Positions 25,992-36,049 of a stretch of 45,431 nt of DNA are shown here, one piece after another. The stretch's first letter is position 1, and the number at the start of each line of letters is the position of its first letter. Made by a program: the position numbers and the translations under genes. Location: NCBI GenBank assembly GCA_012840075.1, contig DUMC01000050.1, positions 1 through 45,431 of the forward strand. The letters run 5' to 3'. The stretch comes from Clostridiaceae bacterium (GTDB taxonomy: Bacteria > Bacillota > Clostridia > Acetivibrionales > DUMC01). The notes beneath the pieces were generated by a model. The model did not search any database. It saw only the letters and a list, made by a program, of their open reading frames with translations, and was not told the origin of the DNA.

Positions 25992-26627
25992 TCACTCCTT
26001 ATTCTTTAACTGAACCTCAATCGCATAATATATCCTATCAGCTTTTTCAGTTCCTTTTATTATCATATCTTCAGCCTCTCTATTCAGTTTCTTGGCATAT
26101 TCCCTGTCTTTCATAAATTTCGTATTAATAAATACATTTAAGCTTGCACCTAGTAAAGCCGCTTTGCAAAATGCTACTCCTACTCCCACATCGCTTATTG
26201 CAATCTTCGTTCCTTTTACTGATAGTTCTTCGTGAAGTTCAATTGCCTCCAAAGATTTTTTCATTATTTCAAGAGGAACTTGGGAAGCATCTTTCAAAGT
26301 TTTTTCCATTATCTCTTCCCGTTTTGCCTTTTCTTCCTCCGTATTTTTCGGAAGCCCGTATGCTTTTGATAATGGTTCAAAGACCTCAGCATCCTTTTCT
26401 ACCAGTAAAATCAACTCTTCCTGTATCTTTGCAGCTTTTTGCAGAATTGCTTTTATATCTTCCTGGTAACTTTCATATTTCTTTTTACCCAATGTAAGAT
26501 TTCCAACCATACTTCCCAACGCCATTCCAACAGCGCCGACTAAAGCGGAAGCTCCGCCTCCGCCGGGCACCGGGTCTTTTGATGAAAGTACGCTGATGAA
26601 TTCTTTGCAAGTTTTTTCTGTGAACAT
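25992..26627 (-). CDS. fchA: Methenyl-THF cyclohydrolase FchA (cyclodeaminase/FTCD_C family)
   Basis: The 211-residue protein belongs to the formiminotransferase-cyclodeaminase C-terminal family, whose stand-alone clostridial members hydrolyse 5,10-methenyl-THF to 10-formyl-THF. Visible features are DPVPGGGGASALVGAVGMALGSMV-like N-terminal glycine-rich segment (about 17-40), NLTLGKKKY, and the helical C-terminal half with AISDVGVGVAFCKAALLGASLNV. It lies between fhs (40 bp upstream) and folD (3 bp downstream), and so would form one operon. An alternative role in histidine degradation is unlikely in this context. AAAGGAG lies upstream of the ATG. Confidence 0.9.
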   Translation of the reverse strand: MFTEKTCKEFISVLSSKDPVPGGGGASALVGAVGMALGSMVGNLTLGKKKYESYQEDIKAILQKAAKIQEELILLVEKDAEVFEPLSKAYGLPKNTEEEKAKREEIMEKTLKDASQVPLEIMKKSLEAIELHEELSVKGTKIAISDVGVGVAFCKAALLGASLNVFINTKFMKDREYAKKLNREAEDMIIKGTEKADRIYYAIEVQLKNKE

Positions 26628-26666
26628 ATGATTAGCTCCTTTCGGTTTAAAGGTTAGGTACTTTGA

Positions 26667-28343
26667 TTAAAATAATCCTGAAATCCTGCCTGATGAATCT
26701 ATGTCAATTTTCTCTGCTGAAGGCGTTTTCGGTAAGCCGGGCATTGTCATTATATCACCTGTTAGTACCACTATAAATCCGGCACCAGCAGACACCTTCA
26801 CGTTTCGTATGGTTACCTTGAAACCTGTCGGCCTGCCAAGCTTTTTTTGGTCATCTGACAATGAATATTGAGTCTTAGCCATGCATATGGGTAAATTGCT
26901 GTAACCGTTTGCCTCAAGTCGCTGAATATCCTTGATAGCTGAAGGCGTAAAATCTGCCCCATCTCCGCCGTAAATTTTCTTTATTATTGTCTCAATTTTT
27001 GATATGATGGGTTCATCAAGGTCATACAAATATTTAAACTCATTGTCTTGATTTGCCAGTTTTATAACTTCTTCAGCCAGCTCTATTCCACCTTCTCCAC
27101 CTTTTGCCCATACTTCGGATAGAACTACTTTAACACCCAGTTCATTGCATTTTTGCCTAATAAAGTCCAACTCTGTATCCGTATCAGTAGGGAATCTGTT
27201 TATTGCAACTACTGCCGGCAATCCAAAGTTAACAGTAACATTTTCTATATGTTTCAGCAAGTTAGGTATGCCTTTTTCAAGATAATCAAGATTTTCAATT
27301 CCCAGTTCATTTTTCGGAGCTCCACCATGGTGTTTTAGCGCCCTTACAGTTGCAACTATTACTGCTACTGAAGGCTTTAAACCTGCTGCACGGCATTTTA
27401 TATCAAAAAACTTTTCAGCTCCAAGGTCAGCCCCAAATCCTGCTTCGGTAACGACATAATCTGCAAGCTTTAAAGCCATTTGTGTCGCCATAATACTATT
27501 GCATCCATGGGCTATATTTGCAAAGGGACCTCCATGGATAAATGCAGGTGTCTCCTCCAGAGTTTGAACCAGATTAGGTTTTAATGCATCTTTTAATAAT
27601 GCTGCCATTGCTCCCTCAGCTTTTAGTTGACCTGCAGTTATAGGAGCATCATCCTTTGTATATCCCACTACAATTTTGCGCAGTTTCTCTTTGAGTTCTT
27701 CGATATTTCGTGAAAGACATAAGACTGCCATAACCTCTGATGCTACAGTAATATCAAATCCATCTTCCCTGGGTACACCATTTGTTCTTCCGTTTAAACC
27801 GCCAACAATAAATCTCAACTGCCTGTCGTTCATATCAATACATCTTCTCCAGGTGATCTTCCTTGTATCAAATCCAAGCTCATTCCCATGATAAATATGA
27901 TTATCTATCATAGCCGCAAGTAAATTGTTTGCAGCACCAATAGCATGAATATCACCTGTAAAATGTAAATTAATATCTTCCATAGGTACAACCTGAGCAC
28001 ATCCTCCGCCGGTTGCACCGCCTTTTATACCGAACACAGGACCTAATGAAGGTTCTCTGAGAGCAATTATAGTTTTTTTCCCCAGCTTGCTTAATGCATC
28101 CCCCAGCCCAATCGTTGTAGTAGTTTTACCTTCGCCTGCAGGAGTAGGGTTTATTGCTGTTACAAGTATTAGTTTGCCATTTTTCCTGTCTTTCAAATTT
28201 TCAAAAAGACTGTAATTAACCTTGGCTTTGTAATTTCCATACAGTTCCAAATATTCTTTATCTATCCCTGCTTTTCCCGCAATTTCGTAAATATGCTTTA
28301 GCTCCTTGCTTTGTGCAATTTCAATATCGCTCTTATAATTCAT
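26667..28343 (-). CDS. fhs: Formate-tetrahydrofolate ligase
   Basis: Fhs activates formate with ATP and THF to 10-formyl-THF, the entry step of one-carbon metabolism and of the methyl branch of the Wood-Ljungdahl pathway. The 558-residue length is standard. The P-loop [15 protein letters not shown] is at about 65-79, followed by [48 protein letters not shown] and the C-terminal [26 protein letters not shown] precedes the ATG. It is the first gene of fhs-fchA-folD. No CO dehydrogenase or methylene-THF reductase gene is in the window, so acetogenesis cannot be claimed; purine, Met-tRNA formylation and serine exchange are enough to explain it. Confidence 0.98.
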   Translation of the reverse strand: MNYKSDIEIAQSKELKHIYEIAGKAGIDKEYLELYGNYKAKVNYSLFENLKDRKNGKLILVTAINPTPAGEGKTTTTIGLGDALSKLGKKTIIALREPSLGPVFGIKGGATGGGCAQVVPMEDINLHFTGDIHAIGAANNLLAAMIDNHIYHGNELGFDTRKITWRRCIDMNDRQLRFIVGGLNGRTNGVPREDGFDITVASEVMAVLCLSRNIEELKEKLRKIVVGYTKDDAPITAGQLKAEGAMAALLKDALKPNLVQTLEETPAFIHGGPFANIAHGCNSIMATQMALKLADYVVTEAGFGADLGAEKFFDIKCRAAGLKPSVAVIVATVRALKHHGGAPKNELGIENLDYLEKGIPNLLKHIENVTVNFGLPAVVAINRFPTDTDTELDFIRQKCNELGVKVVLSEVWAKGGEGGIELAEEVIKLANQDNEFKYLYDLDEPIISKIETIIKKIYGGDGADFTPSAIKDIQRLEANGYSNLPICMAKTQYSLSDDQKKLGRPTGFKVTIRNVKVSAGAGFIVVLTGDIMTMPGLPKTPSAEKIDIDSSGRISGLF

Positions 28344-28652
28344 GCAACGATGTCCTCCAATACTATTAGATTTTAATGTTTATTTATGTAAATGCTGCGA
28401 CGCATTTTTTAGACATACTATATTTAATTTTGTATTTATATGCTTTATTTATAGTTCTATACTTATTATTAAACTGCTGTTTTATAATTAAAAATTTACT
28501 ATTGAATATTTTCCTTTTCAATTTTCTTTTTCAATTTTTATATAAAGATATACGAATAAACAAAAAACCATCACAATTTTATCATAATGAAACCCATGAT
28601 TAAAGTTTAATAGTTTAATAGTTTAATTATTAAAGTCCATTACCGTAACCAA
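28344..28652. other. AT-rich spacer with 8-bp triple repeat
   Basis: The spacer between fhs and the SNF2 gene holds no supported gene; a hydrophobic plus-strand frame at 28376-28603 has no ribosome site and looks like AT-rich noise. AGTTTAAT is repeated exactly three times in tandem at 28604-28627. No riboswitch-like structure was recognised ahead of fhs. Confidence 0.5.
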
Positions 28653-31600
28653 CTATCTTAATATATCTTTTAAATCCTCCCATGTAAGTTTCTTGAAAAA
28701 ATCTCCGGATTCTCCTATTACATTATCAAAAAGCATTCTTTTTCTTTCCTGGAGCTTTTGTATTTTTTCTTCCACTGTTCCTTTTGTAATCAATCTATAT
28801 ACATTTACTACTTTATTTTGACCTATACGGTGGGCACGGTCGGAAGCCTGATCCTCCACCATTGGATTCCACCATGGATCATATAGGATAACGGTATCGG
28901 CTGAAGTAAGGTTAAGCCCGAATCCGCCGGCTTTAAGGCTGATTAAAAAAACTTTTATCTTGCTGTCGTTATTAAAGTTATTTATTATCTTTTCCCTACT
29001 ATTACTTTGCCCATCAAGACGGCAATAGCGTATGTTTTTGTTTTTAAGAAGGTTGCCCAATATATCCAGCATTTTCACGAATTGACTAAACACAAGGATC
29101 TTGTGCCCGCCATCTATACATTCATCCAAAAGCTCCTCAAACAATTCAAGTTTTCCCGATACATTTTTCATCTCTAAAAACTTGTCATTTATAAGTCCGG
29201 GATGATTACATATTTGCCTTAACCTGGTTAATCCTGCTAAAATTTCAATTTGAGAGTTGCCAAACCCTTTTATTGCAACGGCATCATATATCTGCCCACG
29301 GATTTTTTCAAGCATTTTAGTATATAATGCCAATTGCATGGTTTTTAATTCCGACCATCTTATTTGCTCAATTTTAGGCGGCAAATCTTTTAGTATTTCT
29401 TCTTTTGTCCTTCTAAGGATAAAAGGCTTGATTTTTTTGCTTAGGTTTTCCAGCAATGCTTTATTTTCTTTTGAATTCAAACCCTGGTTTGTATTACCGT
29501 ATGTTGCTCTAAAATAGTGCTCGTTACCAAGAAATCCCGGCATTACAAAGTCAAATACTGACCAAAGATCAAATATTGAATTTTCTATAGGCGTACCGGT
29601 TAATGCCAATCTGTACTTTGATTTTATTGCCTTTACACATCTTGCTGTCCTCGTAGCTGGATTTTTAATATATTGCGCTTCATCAATGATACAATACTCG
29701 AACCTTATCTTCTTATAATCATCAATATCTTTTTGAATTAGAGGATATGAGGTTATTACGACATCATAATTTTCCGCCTGTTTTATTTTCTCAATTCTCT
29801 CCCCAGAGCCTCCGCATGCAATAAGCACCTTTAATTCGGGTACAAATTTTTCTATTTCATTATACCAGTTATGAATTAAAGTTTTGGGGCATACGATCAG
29901 AGAAGGGCCTTTATCCGGTATAGTAGCAAGAAAAACAAGGACTTGAAGGGTTTTACCCAAACCCATGTCATCTGCCAATATCCCTCCAAATCCATATTTA
30001 CGCAGAAAATACATCCAATTAATTCCATCCACCTGATAATTTCTCAATACATGTTTAAACTTTTGAGGTATTTTTATTTCTTCTTGCAACTTGCCATTCT
30101 TGGCTTCTTCAATTAATTTTCTGTAATCCGTATTATCATATGAAAAATAATTGGTATTCTCTATGTATTCATTTAATTCAAATGCATTACATAGCTTGCC
30201 TGCGTATGCTTTTCTTTTACCTGCATTAAAATTGTTAAGGATAGTAAAAACTTTTTCTATCTCTTCTATATTTGTAATCTCCACATATTTATCATCAATT
30301 CTAAGATATCTGATATTTTGGTCTATAAAGTCATGTAACTGATCTAAACTAATTTTCAGATTCCCGCAATGAAACTCCAAGTCAAATTCAAATAAACCAT
30401 TGTCTGTATCTACTAAAAAATCAAAATTGCAATACACGTTTTCCTTTTTATAAATCGGCTTTTCTATATTTTTGTCATAAAAAACTTTCCAGTCTTCGGG
30501 AAAACTGGGAATAACATTACCAAACAAAAAATATAATGCTTCATCACCGGTAATATATAATTCCCCGCCATCACTCGGGGCAAAATATTTTTCACTGTCA
30601 AAAACGGAATAAACATCATATTCCAAATAAATATCTCTGTTAAACTGTACTATCACGTTATCATTTCTAATATTTTGAGTTATATTGATTTTTGAGGAGG
30701 TCTGTAAAAAAGTTGCAAATCTTTGAATCTCCTTCTCATCAAAGGGATTAATGCTCATATATTCCCCGTATTTAATTAGAGGCAGTATATAAATATTATT
30801 CTCATCATCTTTCTTAATATAAATGTTAACTTCCGGCTTTATATTCTCTTTAACTAACCTTATTTCTCTTTGCCGAATATCTGTACCATCTATATTTTCT
30901 TGCTGAAGTTCTTTTAATTTCTTTATCCTGAAAGCGTTTTTTAGCACCGGGATGACATCATCTATCAATTGTCTGTGATATTCCGGTCCAATGACAGGCT
31001 TTGTTTCCAGCTTGCTGATTAATGACCATGGTACCATATCAGGCAATTTCATTATCCTGTTATCCTTTAAAACATAGTTGGAATATTTACCGGGTATAAT
31101 GCTAATATCTTCTTCAAGAGATAAAACATAATTCCCGTCAGTCTTCAAAATTATCCTGATTTCAGGTTTATATATATTTGCGGTAATTTCAATTTTCTCG
31201 GGAGGATAGCCATAAAAAACTTCATCCAGGTTCATGGCAAGAGAAAATATAACATCTATATTCATCTGACCCAAATAATATAGCCCGTCAATGAAAACAC
31301 CGTTGCTTACAACATATTCCAGAAAAAGAGAATATGCTCCCCCAACAGAATTAATCGTATTCTTATCCACGCGTATACCTTTTAACTGCTTTATATCCCG
31401 GCTGTTGAGTACTTTAAGAGAAAACCTTCTGCCTCTGGCGACTTGAATCTGGCTGATATTTTTATTGCTCAAATCTCTGCTTTCCATTAAATCTCCGCTT
31501 CTGATATTAAAATCAACAAAGCATATTGTTAATTTATTGTCAGTACTGCTGCCGTCATTAATTTCTTCCTTGTTTATAGCAGAAAGCCCTAATTTTTCAA

Positions 31601-31697
31601 ATATCATATTTTTCAAGTTTGCATCAATCAATTTTTCCCAGTCGTCGTTTGAAGTTAAGTCAAAATCTCCGTAGCCTATATTTTCTTCTGTATTCAT
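28653..31697 (-). CDS. SNF2-family DNA-dependent ATPase/helicase
   Basis: This 1014-residue protein ends in a two-lobed SNF2 motor. Visible motifs are the Walker A region GILADDMGLGKT near residue 575, Walker B as IIDEAQYIKN near 669, LALTGTPIENS, and in the second lobe LVFSQFVKML, SLKAGGFGLNLTSADTV and motif VI DRAHRIGQ near 954. SNF2 proteins move along or remodel DNA-protein complexes; in bacteria they are often linked to RNA polymerase recycling or defence, but here no partner gene is adjacent. The N-terminal 530 residues are poorly conserved beta-rich sequence, like the region found in other bacterial SNF2 proteins; no cysteine zinc (SWIM) pattern is seen. AAGGA lies upstream of the ATG. 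It stands alone between two large AT-rich spacers. Confidence 0.9.
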   Translation of the reverse strand: MNTEENIGYGDFDLTSNDDWEKLIDANLKNMIFEKLGLSAINKEEINDGSSTDNKLTICFVDFNIRSGDLMESRDLSNKNISQIQVARGRRFSLKVLNSRDIKQLKGIRVDKNTINSVGGAYSLFLEYVVSNGVFIDGLYYLGQMNIDVIFSLAMNLDEVFYGYPPEKIEITANIYKPEIRIILKTDGNYVLSLEEDISIIPGKYSNYVLKDNRIMKLPDMVPWSLISKLETKPVIGPEYHRQLIDDVIPVLKNAFRIKKLKELQQENIDGTDIRQREIRLVKENIKPEVNIYIKKDDENNIYILPLIKYGEYMSINPFDEKEIQRFATFLQTSSKINITQNIRNDNVIVQFNRDIYLEYDVYSVFDSEKYFAPSDGGELYITGDEALYFLFGNVIPSFPEDWKVFYDKNIEKPIYKKENVYCNFDFLVDTDNGLFEFDLEFHCGNLKISLDQLHDFIDQNIRYLRIDDKYVEITNIEEIEKVFTILNNFNAGKRKAYAGKLCNAFELNEYIENTNYFSYDNTDYRKLIEEAKNGKLQEEIKIPQKFKHVLRNYQVDGINWMYFLRKYGFGGILADDMGLGKTLQVLVFLATIPDKGPSLIVCPKTLIHNWYNEIEKFVPELKVLIACGGSGERIEKIKQAENYDVVITSYPLIQKDIDDYKKIRFEYCIIDEAQYIKNPATRTARCVKAIKSKYRLALTGTPIENSIFDLWSVFDFVMPGFLGNEHYFRATYGNTNQGLNSKENKALLENLSKKIKPFILRRTKEEILKDLPPKIEQIRWSELKTMQLALYTKMLEKIRGQIYDAVAIKGFGNSQIEILAGLTRLRQICNHPGLINDKFLEMKNVSGKLELFEELLDECIDGGHKILVFSQFVKMLDILGNLLKNKNIRYCRLDGQSNSREKIINNFNNDSKIKVFLISLKAGGFGLNLTSADTVILYDPWWNPMVEDQASDRAHRIGQNKVVNVYRLITKGTVEEKIQKLQERKRMLFDNVIGESGDFFKKLTWEDLKDILR

Positions 31698-32275
31698 ACT
31701 ACATCAATCCTTAATCTTTTATAACAACAGTTTCTAATTTTTACCAAGCAGCATTTTTTAATATTTTTATACTTTATCCAATGTGAATTCCTGGCATTTC
31801 TACACAGCATCGATTACTAACAAATGTAATCTTATCATTTATTACACTTCTTTATTTTCCCTTAACATAATTCATATAAAAAAGAATATTACAAATTTTA
31901 TGTTTTTTACTTATTTATGTTTTTCATTCTTTGGGTGTAAAATAGAATATACTGTAAATTTTTATTATATCATATACGAAAGAATTTTGGAACAATCAAA
32001 AAATACATCCATTGAAAAATGAAACGGAAAAGAAGAGCAACATAAATTAATATCTCTTGGCAGCATTTGCTAGCTGCCAGAGATATTTTGCAGGTTAATG
32101 TTGTATTTTATCGATTAATGTTGTAAGTGTATGATCATTATTTGACACATTTTTGACACGTGTATGCCAATTAATTTGATACGTAAATAAAGTTTGTATA
32201 CCAATCAATAAGGCATATATCTAATATTTTCTTTTAGAAGATTATCTTTAAGAAAAGAAATTATCAGACAAAAAC
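31698..32275. other. 578-bp AT-rich intergenic region
   Basis: No supported gene is present; a 79-codon plus-strand frame at 31783-32022 has no ribosome site. The half nearer metA holds a strong hairpin (32049-32087), an 11-bp direct repeat TTAATGTTGTA (near 32095 and 32115), TTGACAC twice (32142, 32153), and a long imperfect inverted repeat bounded by TATGCC (32163-32168) and GGCATA (32212-32217). These could be the 3' end of the metA transcript or an unrecognised small RNA. Confidence 0.4.
32049..32087. terminator. Hairpin terminator candidate downstream of metA
   Basis: AATATCTCTTGGCAGC (32049-32064) pairs with GCTGCCAGAGATATT (32073-32087) with a single bulged T around an 8-base loop. 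A short TTTT follows on the plus side only. It lies about 190 bp beyond the metA stop and may end that transcript. Confidence 0.55.
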
Positions 32276-33232
32276 CTATGCAGTAATTTTCTTCATCCTT
32301 TTTACTTTACTCATTTTTTCCAGCTCATTTAAATCATATGGTGTTTCCTGGTAAACATGATAATTAAGCCAATTTGAATATAAAAGATTCGCATGACCTC
32401 TCCATTTCGATACAGGCATTTTGTTAATGTCATCGTCGGGAAAATAATTTTCAGGTATAGCTATTTTCAAACCTTTTTTTATATCCCTGTCATATTCGTA
32501 TTTTAGCGTAAGTGGATCATATTCCGGATGTCCTGTAACAAAAACTTGTCTTCCGTCCTTTGCAGCAATTATATAAACTCCTGCTTTGTCTGATTCTGCC
32601 AGGATTTCCAGTTCCTCTACCTTTTCAATATCTTCTTTTCTCACTTCCGTATGCCTGGAATGAGGAGCATAAAATTCATCATCAAAACCTCTCATTAGTT
32701 TATGATTCTTAACACAAACCCTATGGGGAAAAACTCCAAACATTTTCGCAGGTAGGGGATACTTAGGAATACCATAATGATAATATAATCCGGCTTGGGC
32801 ACCCCAACATATATAAAAAGTAGAAAATACATTTGTTAAGGACCATTCCATTATATCCGCAAGCTCTTTCCAGTAGTCAACTTCTTCGAATTCAAGGTGT
32901 TCAACAGGTGCTCCCGTAATAATCAGCCCGTCATATTTATTATCTTTTATTTCATCAAAAGTATTATAAAATTTTATTAAATGCTCTTGAGGCGTATTCT
33001 TCGAAACATGAGATTTTGGATGAAGAAGGGTTATATCCACCTGTAGCGGTGAATTACTTAATAGCCTCAGTATTTGCGTTTCAGTAACGATTTTTGTAGG
33101 CATTAAATTCAGTATCGCAATATTCAATGGCCTTATGTCCTGATGCAAAGCCCTGTCTTCATGCATAACAAATATATTCTCATTGCTTAAAACTTCTGCT
33201 GCTGGAAGATCATTAGGTATTTTTATCGGCAT
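32276..33232 (-). CDS. metA: Homoserine O-acetyltransferase (MetA family)
   Basis: MetA acylates homoserine to start methionine synthesis. The 318-residue protein carries the acyl-enzyme nucleophile C142 ([10 protein letters not shown]) and H235 and E237 (VTGHPEYD) at the same numbers as characterised enzymes. Residue 111 is Glu ([13 protein letters not shown]), where E. coli has Gly; in the family Glu111 goes with acetyl-CoA and Gly with succinyl-CoA, so the product should be O-acetylhomoserine even though automated names often say succinyltransferase. That fits the O-acetylhomoserine sulfhydrylase gene upstream. AAAGGAA precedes the ATG. It lies 140 bp after a cysteine-bearing Rrf2 regulator; no SAM riboswitch is recognisable in that spacer. 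Confidence 0.95.
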   Translation of the reverse strand: MPIKIPNDLPAAEVLSNENIFVMHEDRALHQDIRPLNIAILNLMPTKIVTETQILRLLSNSPLQVDITLLHPKSHVSKNTPQEHLIKFYNTFDEIKDNKYDGLIITGAPVEHLEFEEVDYWKELADIMEWSLTNVFSTFYICWGAQAGLYYHYGIPKYPLPAKMFGVFPHRVCVKNHKLMRGFDDEFYAPHSRHTEVRKEDIEKVEELEILAESDKAGVYIIAAKDGRQVFVTGHPEYDPLTLKYEYDRDIKKGLKIAIPENYFPDDDINKMPVSKWRGHANLLYSNWLNYHVYQETPYDLNELEKMSKVKRMKKITA

Positions 33233-33372
33233 ATGCTATAAATTCCTTTCTGTATTGTTTTAGTATTATGGGATGTAAATACGAAATTAATTAAAATTAT
33301 ATTTATACATATCAATTAAGTTAATACTTATAGCTATATAAAACACAGATTTCTTAAAACTATTCTTTTGTA

Positions 33373-33804
33373 TTAATTCATAATTTGCTTATATCCTTCG
33401 GCCAACTCACCGAATGTTACATTATCCACTATGTTGTTTATCTTGTCCCTTATTTCGGCCCATAAGTACCTGGTAATACATTTATCTTCTCTTTTGCATT
33501 TTGCCCTGTAACTATGCTCCGTCACGCAATTTACCGGTACCAGTTCCCCCTCCAATACCCTTAATATGTCGCCGACTGTTATTTCCTGAGGGGGGAAGGC
33601 CAGGGAGTATCCTCCCATAGATCCTCTTGTACTTATTAAATAGCCGGCCTTCCTTAGCACTGAAAAAATCTGTTCCAGATATTTTTCCGGAATGTTTTGC
33701 CTTTCAGCTAAGCTTTTTACTGTAGTTAAATCCTTAGGATAATTTATGGCCATATCCAGTATGGCTTTTATTCCATACATGGCTTTTGTTGATATTTTCA
33801 ACAT
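33373..33804 (-). CDS. Rrf2-family regulator with cysteine cluster (IscR-like)
   Basis: The 143-residue winged-helix protein begins MLKISTKAMYGIKAILDMA and shows the Rrf2 recognition region EKYLEQIFSVLRKAGYLISTRGSMGGYSLA. It has three cysteines, C93-x9-C103-x5-C109, in the segment where IscR- and NsrR-like members bind an Fe-S cluster, so redox or Fe-S status sensing is plausible. I start it at the ATG at 33804, five bases after AGAAGGGG; an ATG eight codons upstream lacks a good site. It lies between the sulfhydrylase gene (upstream) and metA (downstream), all on the minus strand, suggesting control of sulfur amino acid synthesis. It is only distantly similar to the second Rrf2 protein nearby. 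Confidence 0.88.
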   Translation of the reverse strand: MLKISTKAMYGIKAILDMAINYPKDLTTVKSLAERQNIPEKYLEQIFSVLRKAGYLISTRGSMGGYSLAFPPQEITVGDILRVLEGELVPVNCVTEHSYRAKCKREDKCITRYLWAEIRDKINNIVDNVTFGELAEGYKQIMN

Positions 33805-33931
33805 TTTAACCCCTTCTAAAAATTTCATTAATCATAAAACTTCATAAATCTTACAGTTTTTTCAAGAATTAAAAACTAAAAGTTAAATTAAAGCTAAAAT
33901 TTTCTTCAAACCCGGAAATTTATCTTAAGAG

Positions 33932-35295
<1,364 letters not shown>

Positions 35296-35297
35296 TT

Positions 35298-35774
35298 TTA
35301 TTCTAGATTTTTAATTAGATTTAATTGATCTGCATTTTTATTTCCCCATACTTTTGCCGCATATTTGTCTAATAAATCTTGTAATGTTGTATTAATTAAT
35401 AAACTGTAAACCTCTTTGTTGATTTTTTTCCATAGCGCATTATGTAAATACTCATCTGTTAAATTTGCATCCCCTTTATCACCGGTAGGGGTATGCACTT
35501 CATCAATAATGGATAAATCGCCTTCCAGCGCAAGTAAAACATCCCCTACGGTAATTTCCTTCGGACTGCGTGAAAGCATATACCCACCCTGGACCCCTAT
35601 GGAACTTATTACTAATCCGCTTTTTTTCAGGGCAGAAAACAACTGCTCCATGTACTTTTCAGAAACCTGCTGTCTCTTAGCTATGACATTTAATGGTACA
35701 TATTCATCTTTAGAATAATAGGCTAAATCCAATATGGCCCTTAAACCATATCTTCCTTTTGTTGATATTCTCAT
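35298..35774 (-). CDS. Rrf2-family regulator without cysteines (CymR-like)
   Basis: The 158-residue protein starts MRISTKGRYGLRAILDLAYYS and has the Rrf2 winged helix with EKYMEQLFSALKKSGLVISSIGVQGGYMLS. It contains no cysteine at all, so it cannot bind an Fe-S cluster; this is the CymR type, which in Bacillus represses cysteine and sulfur genes together with CysK. Its place directly ahead of O-acetylhomoserine sulfhydrylase supports a sulfur role, but CymR identity is inferred. The ATG at 35774 has AGGGGA nine bases upstream. A consensus promoter lies at 35871-35899, so this gene leads the Rrf2-sulfhydrylase-Rrf2-metA series. Confidence 0.87.
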   Translation of the reverse strand: MRISTKGRYGLRAILDLAYYSKDEYVPLNVIAKRQQVSEKYMEQLFSALKKSGLVISSIGVQGGYMLSRSPKEITVGDVLLALEGDLSIIDEVHTPTGDKGDANLTDEYLHNALWKKINKEVYSLLINTTLQDLLDKYAAKVWGNKNADQLNLIKNLE

Positions 35775-35870
35775 TTTAAACAAATCCCCTGTACCTTATT
35801 TAATCTTTTATCTTTGATTTTAATTTTTAACTGGATCTAAATCCTAGTATTCAAGCATGAATTATATAGT

Positions 35871-35899
35871 ATATTAATATATCTATTCAGCGATGTCAA
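35871..35899 (-). promoter_or_regulatory. Sigma-A promoter of the methionine locus
   Basis: On the minus strand TTGACA (35899-35894) and TAATAT (35876-35871) are separated by exactly 17 bases. It would drive the cysteine-free Rrf2 gene with a leader of about 90 bases, and perhaps the downstream sulfhydrylase, second Rrf2 and metA. Confidence 0.8.
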
Positions 35900-36049
35900 G
35901 AATTATTTTAATAATTTACTGAAAATTTTTAATAAAATAAATGTACCCAATATTTGGATTAAAGTTAATGTTAAAGTGAAACTTTTCCATATTATTTTCG
36001 TCTAATATATTGAGTTATGATTAATATTAGATTTTTGGAGGTTTACAAG

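Noticed and set aside
28376-28603. 75-codon hydrophobic plus-strand reading frame upstream of fhs
   Set aside because: No ribosome binding site, composition follows the surrounding A/T-rich spacer, and it is antisense to the fhs leader.
28344-28652. Possible THF riboswitch ahead of fhs
   Set aside because: The spacer is nearly pure A/T and shows none of the GC-rich paired elements expected for that class.
28653-31697. SNF2 protein as part of a phage-defence system
   Set aside because: No methylase, nuclease, phospholipase D or other defence partner is adjacent; neighbours are housekeeping genes.
31783-32022. 79-codon plus-strand reading frame in the large spacer
   Set aside because: GTG start without a ribosome site, aromatic- and Ile-rich composition typical of translated A/T noise, no recognisable domain.
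32142-32181. Plus-strand TTGACA boxes as a promoter
   Set aside because: No acceptable -10 at 16-18 bases and no plus-strand gene downstream for several kilobases.
33233-33372. Possible SAM riboswitch or T-box ahead of metA
   Set aside because: Only 140 bp of A/T-rich sequence without the conserved helices or a terminator stem.
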